A DNA stretch of 64,000 nt. Source: Bacillus aquiflavi (GTDB taxonomy: Bacteria > Bacillota > Bacilli > Bacillales > Cytobacillaceae). The translations under genes and the position numbers were made by a program. Position 1 is the first letter of the stretch; every line of letters begins with the position of its first letter. The DNA is taken from the NCBI RefSeq assembly GCF_019915265.1, contig NZ_CP082780.1, forward strand, positions 868,001 to 932,000, read 5' to 3'. The notes beneath the pieces were generated by a model. It searched no databases and was not told the origin of the DNA. It was given only the letters and a program-made list of their open reading frames with translations. Positions 15,991-25,843 of the stretch are shown here, piece after piece.

Positions 15991-16872
15991 ATGTCCGTTA
16001 CCGGAGGATTAGTCATGCTTTCCGAAATGCTTCCCAATCTTCCTCCTTCTGAGAAAAAAATTGCCTCATACATACTGGATCATCCTGAAGAGGCAGTTTC
16101 ATTAACAGCTAGTGAATTGGGCAAGCGAAGTTTAACAAGCGGTGCTGCAGTAATTAGATTATGTAAATCATTGAACTTAAAAGGCTTTCAAGAATTAAAA
16201 CTTAGAATTGCTGGTGATTTAAAAAAAAATGATGATGTCGGTTTCCGTGATATTGAGCCTGAAGAATCTCATTTATCACTGATTCAAAAGATGACAAATA
16301 ATACGATCCAAACAATTAAGGAGACGGCTGAAATTTTACGATCAGAAGAATTATCAAAGGCTGTCAATGCTGTAAAAAAAGCTAAAACGATTCACTTTTT
16401 TGGTGTTGGAGCATCTGGGATTATTGCTTTAGATGCACAACAAAAATTTTTAAGGATAGATAAAACGGCGACAGCATTTTCTGATGTTCACCTCGTTGCT
16501 ACTTTAATTGCAAATGCACATAAAGATGATGTCGTTGTGGGGATTTCATTTTCAGGAGAAACAATCGAAGTAGCAAAAATATTAGAATTAGCGAACGAAA
16601 AAGGGATTACAACAATTAGTTTAACAAGATATGGGACTTCTTTAGTGACAGAACGGGCTGATATCCGATTATATACTTCGGCTACGAGAGAAGCTACACA
16701 TAGAAGCGGTGCAACCTCTTCAAGGATGGCTCAGCTTCATGTTATCGATATTCTATTCATGTGTGTTGTCGCTCAAGCATATGACGAAACGATTATGCGC
16801 CTTGATGAAACAAGGGAAGTGATTCATTCTCTAAGAAAAGGATTAGGAAAGCCAAATAGAAAAAAGGGATAA
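15991..16872 (+). CDS. murR: RpiR-family MurNAc-6P-responsive regulator MurR
   Basis: 293 residues. The RpiR helix-turn-helix domain is at about 1-80 (LPPSEKKIASYILDHPEEAV, LTASELGKRSLTSGAAVIRL, CKSLNLKGFQELKLRIAGDL). A SIS sugar-phosphate domain follows at about 120-260 (IHFFGVGASGIIALDAQQKF, VVVGISFSGETIEVAKI, TTISLTRYGTSLV). In related loci MurR represses murQ/murP and is relieved by MurNAc-6-phosphate. Position at the end of the mur locus supports the name. The stop codon lies within the left hairpin of the dispersed element at 16868. Confidence 0.88.
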   Translation: MSVTGGLVMLSEMLPNLPPSEKKIASYILDHPEEAVSLTASELGKRSLTSGAAVIRLCKSLNLKGFQELKLRIAGDLKKNDDVGFRDIEPEESHLSLIQKMTNNTIQTIKETAEILRSEELSKAVNAVKKAKTIHFFGVGASGIIALDAQQKFLRIDKTATAFSDVHLVATLIANAHKDDVVVGISFSGETIEVAKILELANEKGITTISLTRYGTSLVTERADIRLYTSATREATHRSGATSSRMAQLHVIDILFMCVVAQAYDETIMRLDETREVIHSLRKGLGKPNRKKG

Positions 16873-17057
16873 GCATTTATCGTGCTTATTTCAGACTGTT
16901 GCCAAATGAAGCTTATGAACTTATTGTTCTATTCATATCGCCTCGTTGCTTGGCGCCTTGGCTGACAAGCGTTTTCAACCAGTCTGAATGAATTAAAATT
17001 CAAATATGAACTTTGTCTCCAATCTCGGATAAGCACGTGCGGTGCTTATCTTTTTTT
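16868..17057 (+). repeat. Dispersed element, copy A (downstream of murR)
   Basis: The core at about 16891-17027 contains TTGTTCTATTC, CGCCTCGTTGC, GGCTGACAAGCG, TTTTCAACCAGTCTG and TTTGTCTCCAATCTC, shared in varying degree with copies B, C and D. It is flanked by two similar hairpins. Left is GGATAAGCA/TGCTTATTT at 16867-16890, overlapping the murR stop. Right is GATAAGCAC/GTGCTTATC at 17028-17050 followed by T7. An internal CAGACTGTTG is inverted as CAACCAGTCTG. The region 17060-17425 downstream holds no recognisable gene or signal. Confidence 0.6.
17028..17057 (+). terminator. Strong terminator of the murNAc locus
   Basis: GATAAGCAC (17028-17036), loop GTGCG, GTGCTTATC (17042-17050), then seven T residues. 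It forms the right flank of dispersed element A. Confidence 0.85.
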
Positions 17058-17425
17058 ATTCTTCGAGAGAAAAAGCGGGATTAGGCATAGTTACGGTCTA
17101 AGATAACAATATTGATTTATCGCTTTTTTTATAAAGAGAGTTGTTCCTACGAAGATAAATATACATCGTTTTTGGATAGGCAAAGTTTATCAACTATAAA
17201 ATTAAGTATCTATATAGAACATTCTTGTTTGTAAAGTTTTATATATTTAATAGATTTAGTCATGCCATGTATAATGTTGAAAGCTTGTAAATAGAATTTG
17301 CTCCATCATTTGTGCTTGTTAACACTAATTTTTAAAATGTGCCATAGTCTCTTGTTACTTGTCCAATCTCTTTCTTTCATTTTACGTATGTTAGTAAGAG
17401 AAGGATAAGGAGGTGGAAAAAAGAG

Positions 17426-17846
17426 TTGGGAAAAGAAGAAAAATTTATGTAGAGAATTTGCAAGAATTTTAGGTGGAAGCGGGAGCTTTGAAGATGGAGT
17501 ATGTTTTGTCCAAAAGCTGCGCCAAATACCGTTCAGAATTGAAGGAGTGCCAACTAATTCCCCATTAGTATTGCCCCAATTATTTTCTTTTGAGATTCGC
17601 CACGGAAAAGTTCTTAACTTAGGGGAGACAGTTCTTTTGCAGGAAGAGGTAAATCCACTTATATCAGAACTTAGAAAAAGAAAAATCAAAGTTACTGCAT
17701 TTCATAATCATTGGTTATTTGAAGAACCACGGGCAATGTATTTACACTTTCAATCAACAAGTCAAAGTCCACTTACTTTTGCTAAAAATGTTGCTGAAGC
17801 ATTTAAAGTATTAGATAGATCACATCATGATTTTGAATACGAATAA
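17426..17846 (+). pseudogene. DUF1259 (LppY/LpqO) protein, 5' frameshift
   Basis: The open frame at 17409-17846 encodes CREFARILGGSGSFEDGVCF, LRQIPFRIEGVPTNS, QLFSFEIRHGKVLNLGETVL and KVTAFHNHWLFEEPRAMYLH, the DUF1259 signature. It has no usable start in that frame. TTG 17426 with AAGGAGG at 17407-17413 is in another frame. Removing one A from the A5 run at 17438-17442 would join the two. The corrected protein would be about 139 residues, the length of one DUF1259 domain. The function of the family is unknown. Internal GTG 17547 would give a 99-residue truncated product. Confidence 0.7.
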
Positions 17847-17894
17847 AGGCAGTTGAATGCGAAAACCATACACCACTTTTTTAATAAAGAATAA

Positions 17895-17929
17895 AATCAA
17901 AGGGAGCCTTCCTCCAGCTCCCTTTGATT
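17895..17929. terminator. Bidirectional terminator, DUF1259 and LTA synthase
   Basis: AATCAAAGGGAGC (17895-17907) pairs perfectly with GCTCCCTTTGATT (17917-17929). It lies between two convergent genes and can terminate both. Confidence 0.8.
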
Positions 17930-17932
17930 ACA

Positions 17933-19792
17933 CTATGATTGGGATTGGGTTTTATCAAAAAATCTTAATAAATCACCGTAAATTACTTTATCAGAATATT
18001 CTAGTTCCTGTTTCACTTGTTGTGTGTACGGTTCACATGAACTCGGACTAATTACTTCTCCCGTCAATTTGTCATAGCATGTCTCCTTTGTAAACACAAA
18101 GTCATTTGTAATAAAGCTGCCATCACGTAAGATCACAAGGTTATCTCGGTCGTTTGCAAACAAATCTGTCCCGAACTGAATATCTCCTTTCGTGTTAATC
18201 CCCATTAAGTGTAGTATTGTTGGTTTAAGATCAATTTGGCCAGAAATAGATGAAATCGTTCTGCCTTCTTGACCTGGAATATGGATAATTAACGGGACTC
18301 GTTGAAGCTGTACAGTATCAAATGGTGTTATTTCTTTATTTAAAAATTGCCCCATTGCCTTGTTATGATTTTCAGAAATTCCATAATGATCGCCATACAT
18401 GACAATAATAGACTCTTCATATAATCCTTCATTTTTTAAGTCTTCGATAAAAAGTTTAACAGCCTCATCCATATAACGAACTGTTGGGAAGTAACGATTT
18501 AATGTACCGCTTTGAGAATCGTATTCATCGATATAACGGTCTTCCTCATCTAACGTAAACGGAAAATGATTTGTTAATGTAATAAATTTTGCGTAAAGAG
18601 GCTTCGGCATCTCTTTTAAATGATGGATAGACTGTTCAAAAAACTGGATATCTTTCATTCCCCAATTAACTGAAATCTCTGGTGAAACTTCAAAATCAGT
18701 AAGAGAGTAAAATCGGTCATAACCGAATGATTGATAAACGACGTCTCGGTTCCAGAAGCTTTTATTATTAGCATGTAATACAGAGGTAAAGTAACCATTT
18801 TCTTTTAACTTTTTTGTCAATGTATCATATTCGTTGCTGCCATGAGTAAAAAATACTGCACCACGGCCAAGCGGGTATAAAGAGTTGTCTAATAGAAACT
18901 CAGAATCAGATGTTTTACCTTGTCCAGTTTGATGGTAAAAATGATCAAAATAGAAACTTTCCTTAATAAATTGATTTAAAAATGGTGTGATTTCTTCACC
19001 GTTCACCGTTTCTCCGATGACAAAATTCTGGAGTGATTCGAGTGAAATTAAAATAATATTTTTTCCTTTCGCAATTCCAAATAGCTCTCCATTTGGTTCT
19101 TTGAAATGGGCATTTGTGAAATTCTCAATATCAACGAGTTCATTTCCGTCTGCCATTGCTCGCTGTGCTTTAGTTTTCGTATGTAGAACGGCATCGTAAA
19201 TATGAAAATGGTAAGTTCCGATGTTCTTTACAAGTATTTCGCGATCGAATGTTCTTGTAAGCAGTTCAGGGCGTTGGGTTTCAGCTAAGCCAATATTTAA
19301 AAACATAAGTCCTAATGTGATAAAATAAAATGCTTTTTTTTCTATTTTAGAAAATAGTTTATTTGAAAGAAAAGCTTGCTTTTTAATCATTAGTAAAATA
19401 AGCCCTAAGTCGATAAAATAAAAGAAATCAAACCATGAAACGAGGGCTATGATACTATTGCCTAAATCACCTAAATTATTAGTTTGCATTAATAGCGGAA
19501 TTGTAATGAAATCATTAAATTCTCTGTAATATACAGCATTTGCATATAATACAAATGAGATTAAAAAAGATGAAACCAAAATATAAATATTACTTTTTTT
19601 TCCTTTTAAAAAAATACCGATCCCTAAAACTAACATAATAAAACTTAATGGGTTTAAAAATAGGATCACTTCTTGCATTATATTTTCGGTATTTATCGAA
19701 AAGTTTATTTTATAAACGAGGTATGTTTTAAACCATAAAAGAATAGTCGCAAAAACAACGAGATTTAACTTGAACTTTTTCAGTATACTCAT
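17933..19792 (-). CDS. LTA synthase family membrane sulfatase-fold enzyme
   Basis: 619 residues from ATG 19792, chosen for AAGGGGGA at ideal spacing. Five N-terminal membrane spans lie within residues 1-190. The extracellular sulfatase-like domain carries LISLESLQNFVIG (metal site) and the nucleophile threonine in GQGKTSDSEF, with SLYPLGRG. Further metal-site segments are KPLYAKFITLTNHFPF, IIVMYGDHYGISENHNKAMG and RVPLIIHIPGQ. LtaS-type enzymes polymerise or prime glycerol phosphate from phosphatidylglycerol onto lipid anchors. Which paralogue this is (LtaS, YfnI, YqgS or YvgJ type) cannot be settled from sequence alone. It is a single gene ending at a shared terminator. Confidence 0.9.
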   Translation of the reverse strand: MSILKKFKLNLVVFATILLWFKTYLVYKINFSINTENIMQEVILFLNPLSFIMLVLGIGIFLKGKKSNIYILVSSFLISFVLYANAVYYREFNDFITIPLLMQTNNLGDLGNSIIALVSWFDFFYFIDLGLILLMIKKQAFLSNKLFSKIEKKAFYFITLGLMFLNIGLAETQRPELLTRTFDREILVKNIGTYHFHIYDAVLHTKTKAQRAMADGNELVDIENFTNAHFKEPNGELFGIAKGKNIILISLESLQNFVIGETVNGEEITPFLNQFIKESFYFDHFYHQTGQGKTSDSEFLLDNSLYPLGRGAVFFTHGSNEYDTLTKKLKENGYFTSVLHANNKSFWNRDVVYQSFGYDRFYSLTDFEVSPEISVNWGMKDIQFFEQSIHHLKEMPKPLYAKFITLTNHFPFTLDEEDRYIDEYDSQSGTLNRYFPTVRYMDEAVKLFIEDLKNEGLYEESIIVMYGDHYGISENHNKAMGQFLNKEITPFDTVQLQRVPLIIHIPGQEGRTISSISGQIDLKPTILHLMGINTKGDIQFGTDLFANDRDNLVILRDGSFITNDFVFTKETCYDKLTGEVISPSSCEPYTQQVKQELEYSDKVIYGDLLRFFDKTQSQS

Positions 19793-20061
19793 AAAATCCC
19801 CCTTGCAAAAGATAAGTTCAAATTTGTATTGTATCAAATTGATCATTATTTGTGAACAAATTTCAATCTAGATAGACTAATTTACACTCTATTTAACTAT
19901 AAAAGTTATGTCATTTTTCATAAAATAGTCCAAGATTCCTTAATTTTTTTTAAAAAAACGACTGCAATGAAGTTAGTTTAAAAATACCATATGAGCCAAT
20001 AATGATGAATGCTAAATGGAGGATTAGTTATTAAATGTGGAATTCCTATTAATTTATGTAA

Positions 20062-20225
20062 AGGGCTGAAACGAGTTCAAGTCCCTAGTTGTTGACAAAC
20101 GGACTTGTGAACACCTGTTCTATTTTCTTCAGCCGTGGCTGACAAGCTTTTTCAACTAGTCATAAGAAATCGACTCAAAATATTGATTTTGTCTACAATA
20201 TTAGGGCTGAAACGAGTTCAGCCCT
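20062..20225 (+). repeat. Dispersed element, copy B (downstream of bpr)
   Basis: The core contains TTGACAAACGGACTTGTGAA, CTGTTCTATTTTCTTC, GTGGCTGACAAGC, TTTTTCAACTAG and TTGATTTTGTCTACAAT. CTAGTTG near 20085 is inverted as CAACTAG near 20154. Flanks: AGGGCTGAAACGAGTTCA at 20062-20079 and the same 18 bases at 20203-20220. The right copy forms a perfect hairpin ending at 20225, which on the minus strand is the likely bpr terminator. The left copy is a degenerate hairpin. The rest of 19847-20237 holds nothing else recognisable. Confidence 0.65.
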
Positions 20226-20237
20226 AATATTAATCCT

Positions 20238-23200
20238 TTATTTCTTACTGTTTATATATAATTTTCCTTCCGCGATTTGTCTTACTTCATTGCCATAGTC
20301 ATCTGTTACGATTACTTCAACTTCTGCTCCGGGTGCTTTAACATTTTTCGTTGCGGTATAATAGCCGACGTAATGTCCTGGAGATGTCTCCATGATTGGC
20401 AACTCGTTTGCATTTGATAACATGGCACCTGTATTTGTTAACGGCATTTTAATTGTAAATGTTGCCTTTAATCCTGGTTCACTATCAAATTCAATTTTAA
20501 TAGAATCTCCAGAATCAAGATACTTATCTTCTGTTGGAGTTAAATGATTAATTGTTGGTGCTGTATACTTTACATCAATTTTAATCGAGTTACTTGTTTC
20601 GTTACCAGCTTTATCTTTAGCAATAACAGTAATAGTGTTTTCACCTTCGTCTAAAATGATGCGAGCTTTATATTTTCCATCGGATATTGAAGCTTTTTTA
20701 TCGTTTACAACGACTGAATCAAGGTTTTCATCTGCGACAATTCCCTCAACAGTAATCACTTCTTTATTCGTCTTTGAACCATTTGTAGGTGAATCAATTG
20801 TTAATTCTGGCTTAGTTTTATCGTAAATCACTGTTATTGGAGCTGAGCTATCAGTAGATCCATTTTCAGTTGAAGCTTTTGCCGTCAACTCATTTTTTCC
20901 TTCAGTCAACGTAACTTCAGCCGAAAATTCTCCTTTTTCATCTGCTTCAACAGCTGTTACTTCGTCACCATTATTGAAAATATTAACTGTTACAGCTGGT
21001 GAAGAAGTTCCTTTGATAACGATTTTTTCTTCATTTGTAAACATATTTTGTGAAGGTGAAGTAATAACCGGTGCTGTTACTTCGTAGTTGACGACTGCGC
21101 GGATCATATAATTTCCTTCACTTTTTGGAGATTTAGACCATGCACCACTTACTAATTGCCAGCTTCGATCTTTATGTTCTCCATTCTCGTCTGTCGCTAA
21201 ACCAGGCGCATTTGGATGTTGTTTAGTTTGAATATAAACTAAATAGAAATCACCATATCCATCAACCATAATCCCATGTCCGCTTAAATCAACATGTGTC
21301 CAAGTACCATCACGAAGAGCTGTTGCCTCAAATGGTCCAGCAAGTTTTTTGCCAGGTGCTCCATCTGATCCAGATGCATCATAGACCGCAACTTGGAACT
21401 CGTTTCCTCCCGGAGTTGGCCAAGTTTGATCCCAGAAGCGGAATAAGCCTCCAGTCACAAGTGCTTTTTCATTACCAGGAGCTAATGACATTTTTACAGC
21501 CCAGCCGTTACCTGCATCGTAAAATGCACGGGCATTTTCTGCTGATCCATCATCGTAACCAATCTCACCTGGGTATCCAATAAAAGGTTTTAATTGGATA
21601 TTTTGATTAATCGTTTCATTTCCAGTTATCGTAACATTCATCTCTTGATTATAGAAAGATGCTGCCAGCACTTTAATTGTGTAATCTCCTTCATAGGCAG
21701 TGATAGAAAACTCACCATTTTCATTTGTTTCGACCGGCTGAATAGCTGCATCTTCCACTAAAATAAGTGTTGCGCCTGAAATAGGTTCTCCAGTTAATTC
21801 GTTTGTTACAACTCCATTCATTGTTCCTTTTGGAATTTCTTCAAGGATAAAGTTGGCTGTTGTCTCACCGTCTGCGTTAACGGTAACTCGCTGTGCTTGA
21901 GAACGGAACCCATACGCTTCAGCTTGAACAGTAAAATCACCTGCAGAATGGACTAACTCATATGTTCCATTTTGTGGATTAGTCACTGTTGACCGGCCTG
22001 TTTCAAGAACACTTACTTGTGCATTTATTGGGAGTAAAGCAGGTGCTGCTCCTACTTTATCGCTTTTTTCTTGTTCATTATTGTCCGATTTTATCGGTAA
22101 AATTTTATCTGGATTTACTTTTTCCTTTTTAGCTTTTGTATCTTTTTTTCCAGTCGTCTTTTCTGACTTTGCTTTCTTGTTAGTCATCGATGCTTTGTTG
22201 TTAGAAGTATCTGTTAAGCGGACATCATCTAAGTACCAGCCTGCTTTTTGAACACTAACGTCCGATGTAACATTGAAGGCAACGTATATACGTTGACCAG
22301 CATATTCACTTAAATCAACTTCACCGTCTGTCCATTCATTAGAATTTCCTGTTAGGCGAAGTGCTTGAGTCCAATTTTCCATATCTGTAGAAACAAATAC
22401 GTGAGCAAAATCCCACCGGTTTTCAAGCTCATGCCAATGTTTAAATTGTAAAAAAGCGTTTCCTTCAGGAAGATCAATCGGAGGCATTACTAATGACATA
22501 TTTGCATAGTTATCATAGTTTCCAGCTAAATTTGTCGCAAACACCTTTTCACCTGAAAAAGCGGTTTTTGGTCCCGAAGTTGGAACTCCCCATTCCCACG
22601 TATCTTTTTCACCGAACGAACTCCAACCGATCGGATTTGATTCAAAGTCGGTAAAGTAACCAACCGATATACCTTGTTTTACTAATACATTGTATTCTTC
22701 AGATTCAGTAAGATTTCCACCAAAATCCAATATATTCCATTTATAAGTAACAGAAGGTTCGGCAATGTCATCGCGTGGAATTACAGCACGGTAAGTTCCG
22801 TTTTTATAATCGCCGCTTATCCGTTTCGCTTCAAGAGTAGCAAAGTTTCCATCAGATTTTTTATACTCAAGAGTGACTTGTGAAACGCTTACATTGTCAC
22901 TCGCAGTAACAGTTAAAGGCAAATCTATGCCGACATAAGTTTCTTGTGGACTTGAATGTTCAAATGTCGGTGCATCAGAATCATCTCCGTCTTTACCAAC
23001 TTGTCCTTTTATTTTTCCTAATCCAGACATAATTGATGAAACTGCATCATATGCATTAACTAATCCGTGGCCATATCCGTTATTTGGGCTTTCTGGAAAG
23101 GTTGAATCAGTTAATGAAGTAGCAGTTGACATTAAGATTTCTTCAATTTGATCAACGGTTAAGTTTCCGTTCACTTGTTTCAACAAGGCGACAACTGCTG

Positions 23201-24563
23201 AAACATGCGGTCCAGCCATCGATGTTCCATTCCAACCGCCTTCATAGCCATTTCCTGGTGTTGATGAACGAATATTTACTCCCGGTGCAGAAATCTCTGG
23301 CTTTATTTCATTATATGGTGACGGTCCTTGAAGTGAAAAGCCGGCTAGCTTGTTATTAATATCTGTTGCACCTGTTGCAAATGATTCGGGATAGTTTGCA
23401 GGGGTTGCAATGGATCCTGGTCCTCCTGGATTAGAGAAATTTGTATTTCCTGCCGAAAACTCAGGAAAGATTTCAGCATCACGCCATGTTTGCACCATCG
23501 GTCGATACCATTCGTCCAGTCCTGGTCCGCCCCCCCATGAGTTATTTACGACATCAGGAGCCATCTCAGGGTTTGGATTGCCGTTTTGATCTTTAGGGGC
23601 TAAAATCCATTCCCCCGCTGCTAATAGATCGCGGTCAGTTCCTCCGGAAGATGTAAATGCTTTTACAGCTATCCACTTTGCTCCTGGAGCAACCCCAATT
23701 TTATTCGATCCGTTCGCTTCCCCACCAACCATCGTTCCTGTTACATGTGTACCATGACCATGATCATCATATGGAGTAGTTCGTCCTGCAGTTGCATCAA
23801 ACCAATTATAATCATGGTTTGGTTGATCAGGGTTTGCCGGATTATACCCGCGATATTTTTCTTTTAATGCAGGATGATCCCATTGAACACCAGTATCAAT
23901 AGAGGCAACAACTGTTCCTGATCCATCAATGCCCATTTCCCATACAGCTGGGGCACCAACACGATCAACATTCCATTCGATCGAGTTTGTCTTTGCTTTT
24001 GGCTCGACTGCTAAGTTTTGTTTCACCTCAGGCTGATAAAGCTGTCGTGTTTCATTCGGAAGAACTTTATCAACTTCTGGGAAAGAAGCGATTTGTTCCA
24101 TCACATCTTTTGTTGCTGTAACAGCAATTGCATTGACGATAAAAAACGATTCAATATCTTTTGCTTTCCCAGCCTTTTCTTGTTTTTTAAGATATTTTAA
24201 TGTGTTTTCTTGTGTTTCAATGCTAACTGCTCGCAATGATGAAACAATTGAAGAACGTTTGATTGATTTAGCTTTCGCTGATGTTATATTTTGGGCAGCG
24301 GTAGCTTTTTCTGCTTGTTTTGCAACTTCTGTTGTATTGACTTGTTCTTTAAATTTAATTAAAAATGTGACTTGATCTTTTTCTTCAAACTGTTTTAAAA
24401 GCTTTCCAGTTTTTTTTTCTTTTGCCGGCGACTCTTTAATAGAAGTATTAATTTTTCCTTTTGTTCCAGCATTAGCGACGTTTGGCAACATCAATGGAAG
24501 CATTAGCAACATAACCATAAATAGATATAACCAACGAAAACGATCAATTTTTCTTTTTTTCAA
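20238..24563 (-). CDS. bpr: Bacillopeptidase F (S8 subtilase)
   Basis: 1441 residues, closely matching the length and domain order of B. subtilis Bpr. TTG 24563 is the start, with GGAGGG upstream. The Sec signal peptide is about 1-32 and the inhibitor-type propeptide about 60-180. The S8 catalytic domain has Asp223 (SIDTGVQW), His273 (HGHGTHVTG), Asn341 (VVNNSWGGG) and Ser448 (NGTSMAGPHV). A MAM/immune-inhibitor-A-like domain follows (about 620-780; FLQFKHWHELENRWDF). Then a Lys-rich linker, carboxypeptidase-regulatory-like repeats, a GWAVKMSLAPG domain and C-terminal Ig-like repeats. It is secreted and wall-associated and degrades extracellular protein. A dispersed element lies just past its stop codon. 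Confidence 0.96.
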   Translation of the reverse strand: MKKRKIDRFRWLYLFMVMLLMLPLMLPNVANAGTKGKINTSIKESPAKEKKTGKLLKQFEEKDQVTFLIKFKEQVNTTEVAKQAEKATAAQNITSAKAKSIKRSSIVSSLRAVSIETQENTLKYLKKQEKAGKAKDIESFFIVNAIAVTATKDVMEQIASFPEVDKVLPNETRQLYQPEVKQNLAVEPKAKTNSIEWNVDRVGAPAVWEMGIDGSGTVVASIDTGVQWDHPALKEKYRGYNPANPDQPNHDYNWFDATAGRTTPYDDHGHGTHVTGTMVGGEANGSNKIGVAPGAKWIAVKAFTSSGGTDRDLLAAGEWILAPKDQNGNPNPEMAPDVVNNSWGGGPGLDEWYRPMVQTWRDAEIFPEFSAGNTNFSNPGGPGSIATPANYPESFATGATDINNKLAGFSLQGPSPYNEIKPEISAPGVNIRSSTPGNGYEGGWNGTSMAGPHVSAVVALLKQVNGNLTVDQIEEILMSTATSLTDSTFPESPNNGYGHGLVNAYDAVSSIMSGLGKIKGQVGKDGDDSDAPTFEHSSPQETYVGIDLPLTVTASDNVSVSQVTLEYKKSDGNFATLEAKRISGDYKNGTYRAVIPRDDIAEPSVTYKWNILDFGGNLTESEEYNVLVKQGISVGYFTDFESNPIGWSSFGEKDTWEWGVPTSGPKTAFSGEKVFATNLAGNYDNYANMSLVMPPIDLPEGNAFLQFKHWHELENRWDFAHVFVSTDMENWTQALRLTGNSNEWTDGEVDLSEYAGQRIYVAFNVTSDVSVQKAGWYLDDVRLTDTSNNKASMTNKKAKSEKTTGKKDTKAKKEKVNPDKILPIKSDNNEQEKSDKVGAAPALLPINAQVSVLETGRSTVTNPQNGTYELVHSAGDFTVQAEAYGFRSQAQRVTVNADGETTANFILEEIPKGTMNGVVTNELTGEPISGATLILVEDAAIQPVETNENGEFSITAYEGDYTIKVLAASFYNQEMNVTITGNETINQNIQLKPFIGYPGEIGYDDGSAENARAFYDAGNGWAVKMSLAPGNEKALVTGGLFRFWDQTWPTPGGNEFQVAVYDASGSDGAPGKKLAGPFEATALRDGTWTHVDLSGHGIMVDGYGDFYLVYIQTKQHPNAPGLATDENGEHKDRSWQLVSGAWSKSPKSEGNYMIRAVVNYEVTAPVITSPSQNMFTNEEKIVIKGTSSPAVTVNIFNNGDEVTAVEADEKGEFSAEVTLTEGKNELTAKASTENGSTDSSAPITVIYDKTKPELTIDSPTNGSKTNKEVITVEGIVADENLDSVVVNDKKASISDGKYKARIILDEGENTITVIAKDKAGNETSNSIKIDVKYTAPTINHLTPTEDKYLDSGDSIKIEFDSEPGLKATFTIKMPLTNTGAMLSNANELPIMETSPGHYVGYYTATKNVKAPGAEVEVIVTDDYGNEVRQIAEGKLYINSKK

Positions 24564-25312
24564 ACCATTCCCTCCTTCAATAATTTCCGTAAATCAGAAG
24601 ACAAACCGCTTTAATGGACCGAATGTCACCTCCTTATACGTTTCAATATAAACAATAGCCGATTATATCGTTTCGCTGTGTCGAATAGTAGGAGTAAGTA
24701 TTTGAATATTCCCAAAATAATAAAAATGGGCTGTTTTTTGAAAGAGAATACTAGTTAAATAGATATAGAAAAATGCTCCTAATCATAAAAAATGTTGAAT
24801 TAAAAGTTAAAATAATAAAAGCAATTTAAAAAATGAACAAAAATTCCCATTTGCTCATATTCAGTAAATAAATATAGGCTGATTTAACTAATTGATTTAA
24901 TTAGGTCATTAGTAATGTTAAATGATTTATTATTAATTTGAACACATTAAATTTCATAAATTTATCATAAAAATAGGTTAAAAGATGTAATATTTTAATG
25001 AATTTTATAATCTTACATAAAGTTACATATCTTTAGATAGAGGATCATCTTTTTTTGAAAAATAATACTTTAATCATACTGATTGTAACGTCTTTTAAGG
25101 TATAAAGTATAGTTTCGGAATAGACGATAAAAGAGATGATTTTACAATAGTGTAAATTTTATTTACATTTAGTCATAATATGACTCGAGTTTTGTCGAGT
25201 AATTTTACAAAGTTTATTAGAGTAGTAATGATGTTGGATGAAAATCGCCCATTAGTGTATCTTTTTTTTATTTTATTCGTCTAACTATTAACAGAGGGGG
25301 ATCGATCTATTC
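24564..25312. other. Long AT-rich intergenic spacer between bpr and the ECF sigma gene
   Basis: About 750 bp with no credible gene on either strand. A GGAGGTG at about 24630 on the minus strand precedes no usable frame. Near 25080 TGTAAC is followed 17 bp later by GTATAG, a weak resemblance to an ECF-type promoter. ACTCGA/TCGAGT at about 25182-25199 can form a small hairpin. The spacer must hold the divergent promoters for bpr and the sigma operon. Its length suggests lost genes or extensive regulation. Confidence 0.5.
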
Positions 25313-25843
25313 ATGAATTACGAGGAAGTGTTTAGGGGGATATATGAAGAGTACAGTGATAAAGTATACAGTTATATTTTCCTCCTTGTAAAGCAAAAAG
25401 AGATTGCGGAGGATTTAACACAAGAGACTTTTATTAGGGTATATAAACATTTAAATAAATTTAATGGTGAAGCAAAAATGCTTACTTGGATAGTAAAAAT
25501 TTCACGAAATGTAACTATTGATTATTTTCGTAAAAATGCAAAGTTCAAATTTTCTCCAATTGAAAAATATCAATTCATCTCAGATGATCCTACACCTACT
25601 GAAATCGTAATGAAAGGCGAAAAAATAGTCTTTTTATATAAAAGTATTCAACAATTAAAATTAAGTTATCAAGAGGTACTTATTTTAAGGAAAATTAAAG
25701 GTTTTTCTATAAAGGAAACATCGGAAATACTCGGTTGGAATGAAAATAAAGTAAAAGTAACTACATCAAGGGCAATTCAAGCACTAAAACGCGAAATGAA
25801 GAAAAGGAGTGCCTTTCATGAAGAAATTTTCAGAAATGGATGA
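25313..25843 (+). CDS. ECF-type RNA polymerase sigma factor
   Basis: 176 residues. Region 2 (about 10-75): YEEYSDKVYSYIFLL, IAEDLTQETFIRVYKHLNKF, TWIVKISRNVTIDYFRKN. Region 4 (about 115-165): LSYQEVLILRKIKGFSIKET, GWNENKVKVTTSRAIQALK. These proteins redirect RNA polymerase to envelope-stress or similar promoters. GAGGGGG precedes the ATG. The next gene overlaps its end by 26 bp and encodes a one-span anti-sigma protein, a standard pairing. The group (SigV, SigX, SigW or other) is not clear from sequence. Confidence 0.88.
   Translation: MNYEEVFRGIYEEYSDKVYSYIFLLVKQKEIAEDLTQETFIRVYKHLNKFNGEAKMLTWIVKISRNVTIDYFRKNAKFKFSPIEKYQFISDDPTPTEIVMKGEKIVFLYKSIQQLKLSYQEVLILRKIKGFSIKETSEILGWNENKVKVTTSRAIQALKREMKKRSAFHEEIFRNG

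Noticed and set aside
17857-18051. Short plus-strand reading frame after the DUF1259 gene
   Set aside because: It crosses the bidirectional terminator and overlaps the LTA synthase gene; no ribosome binding site.
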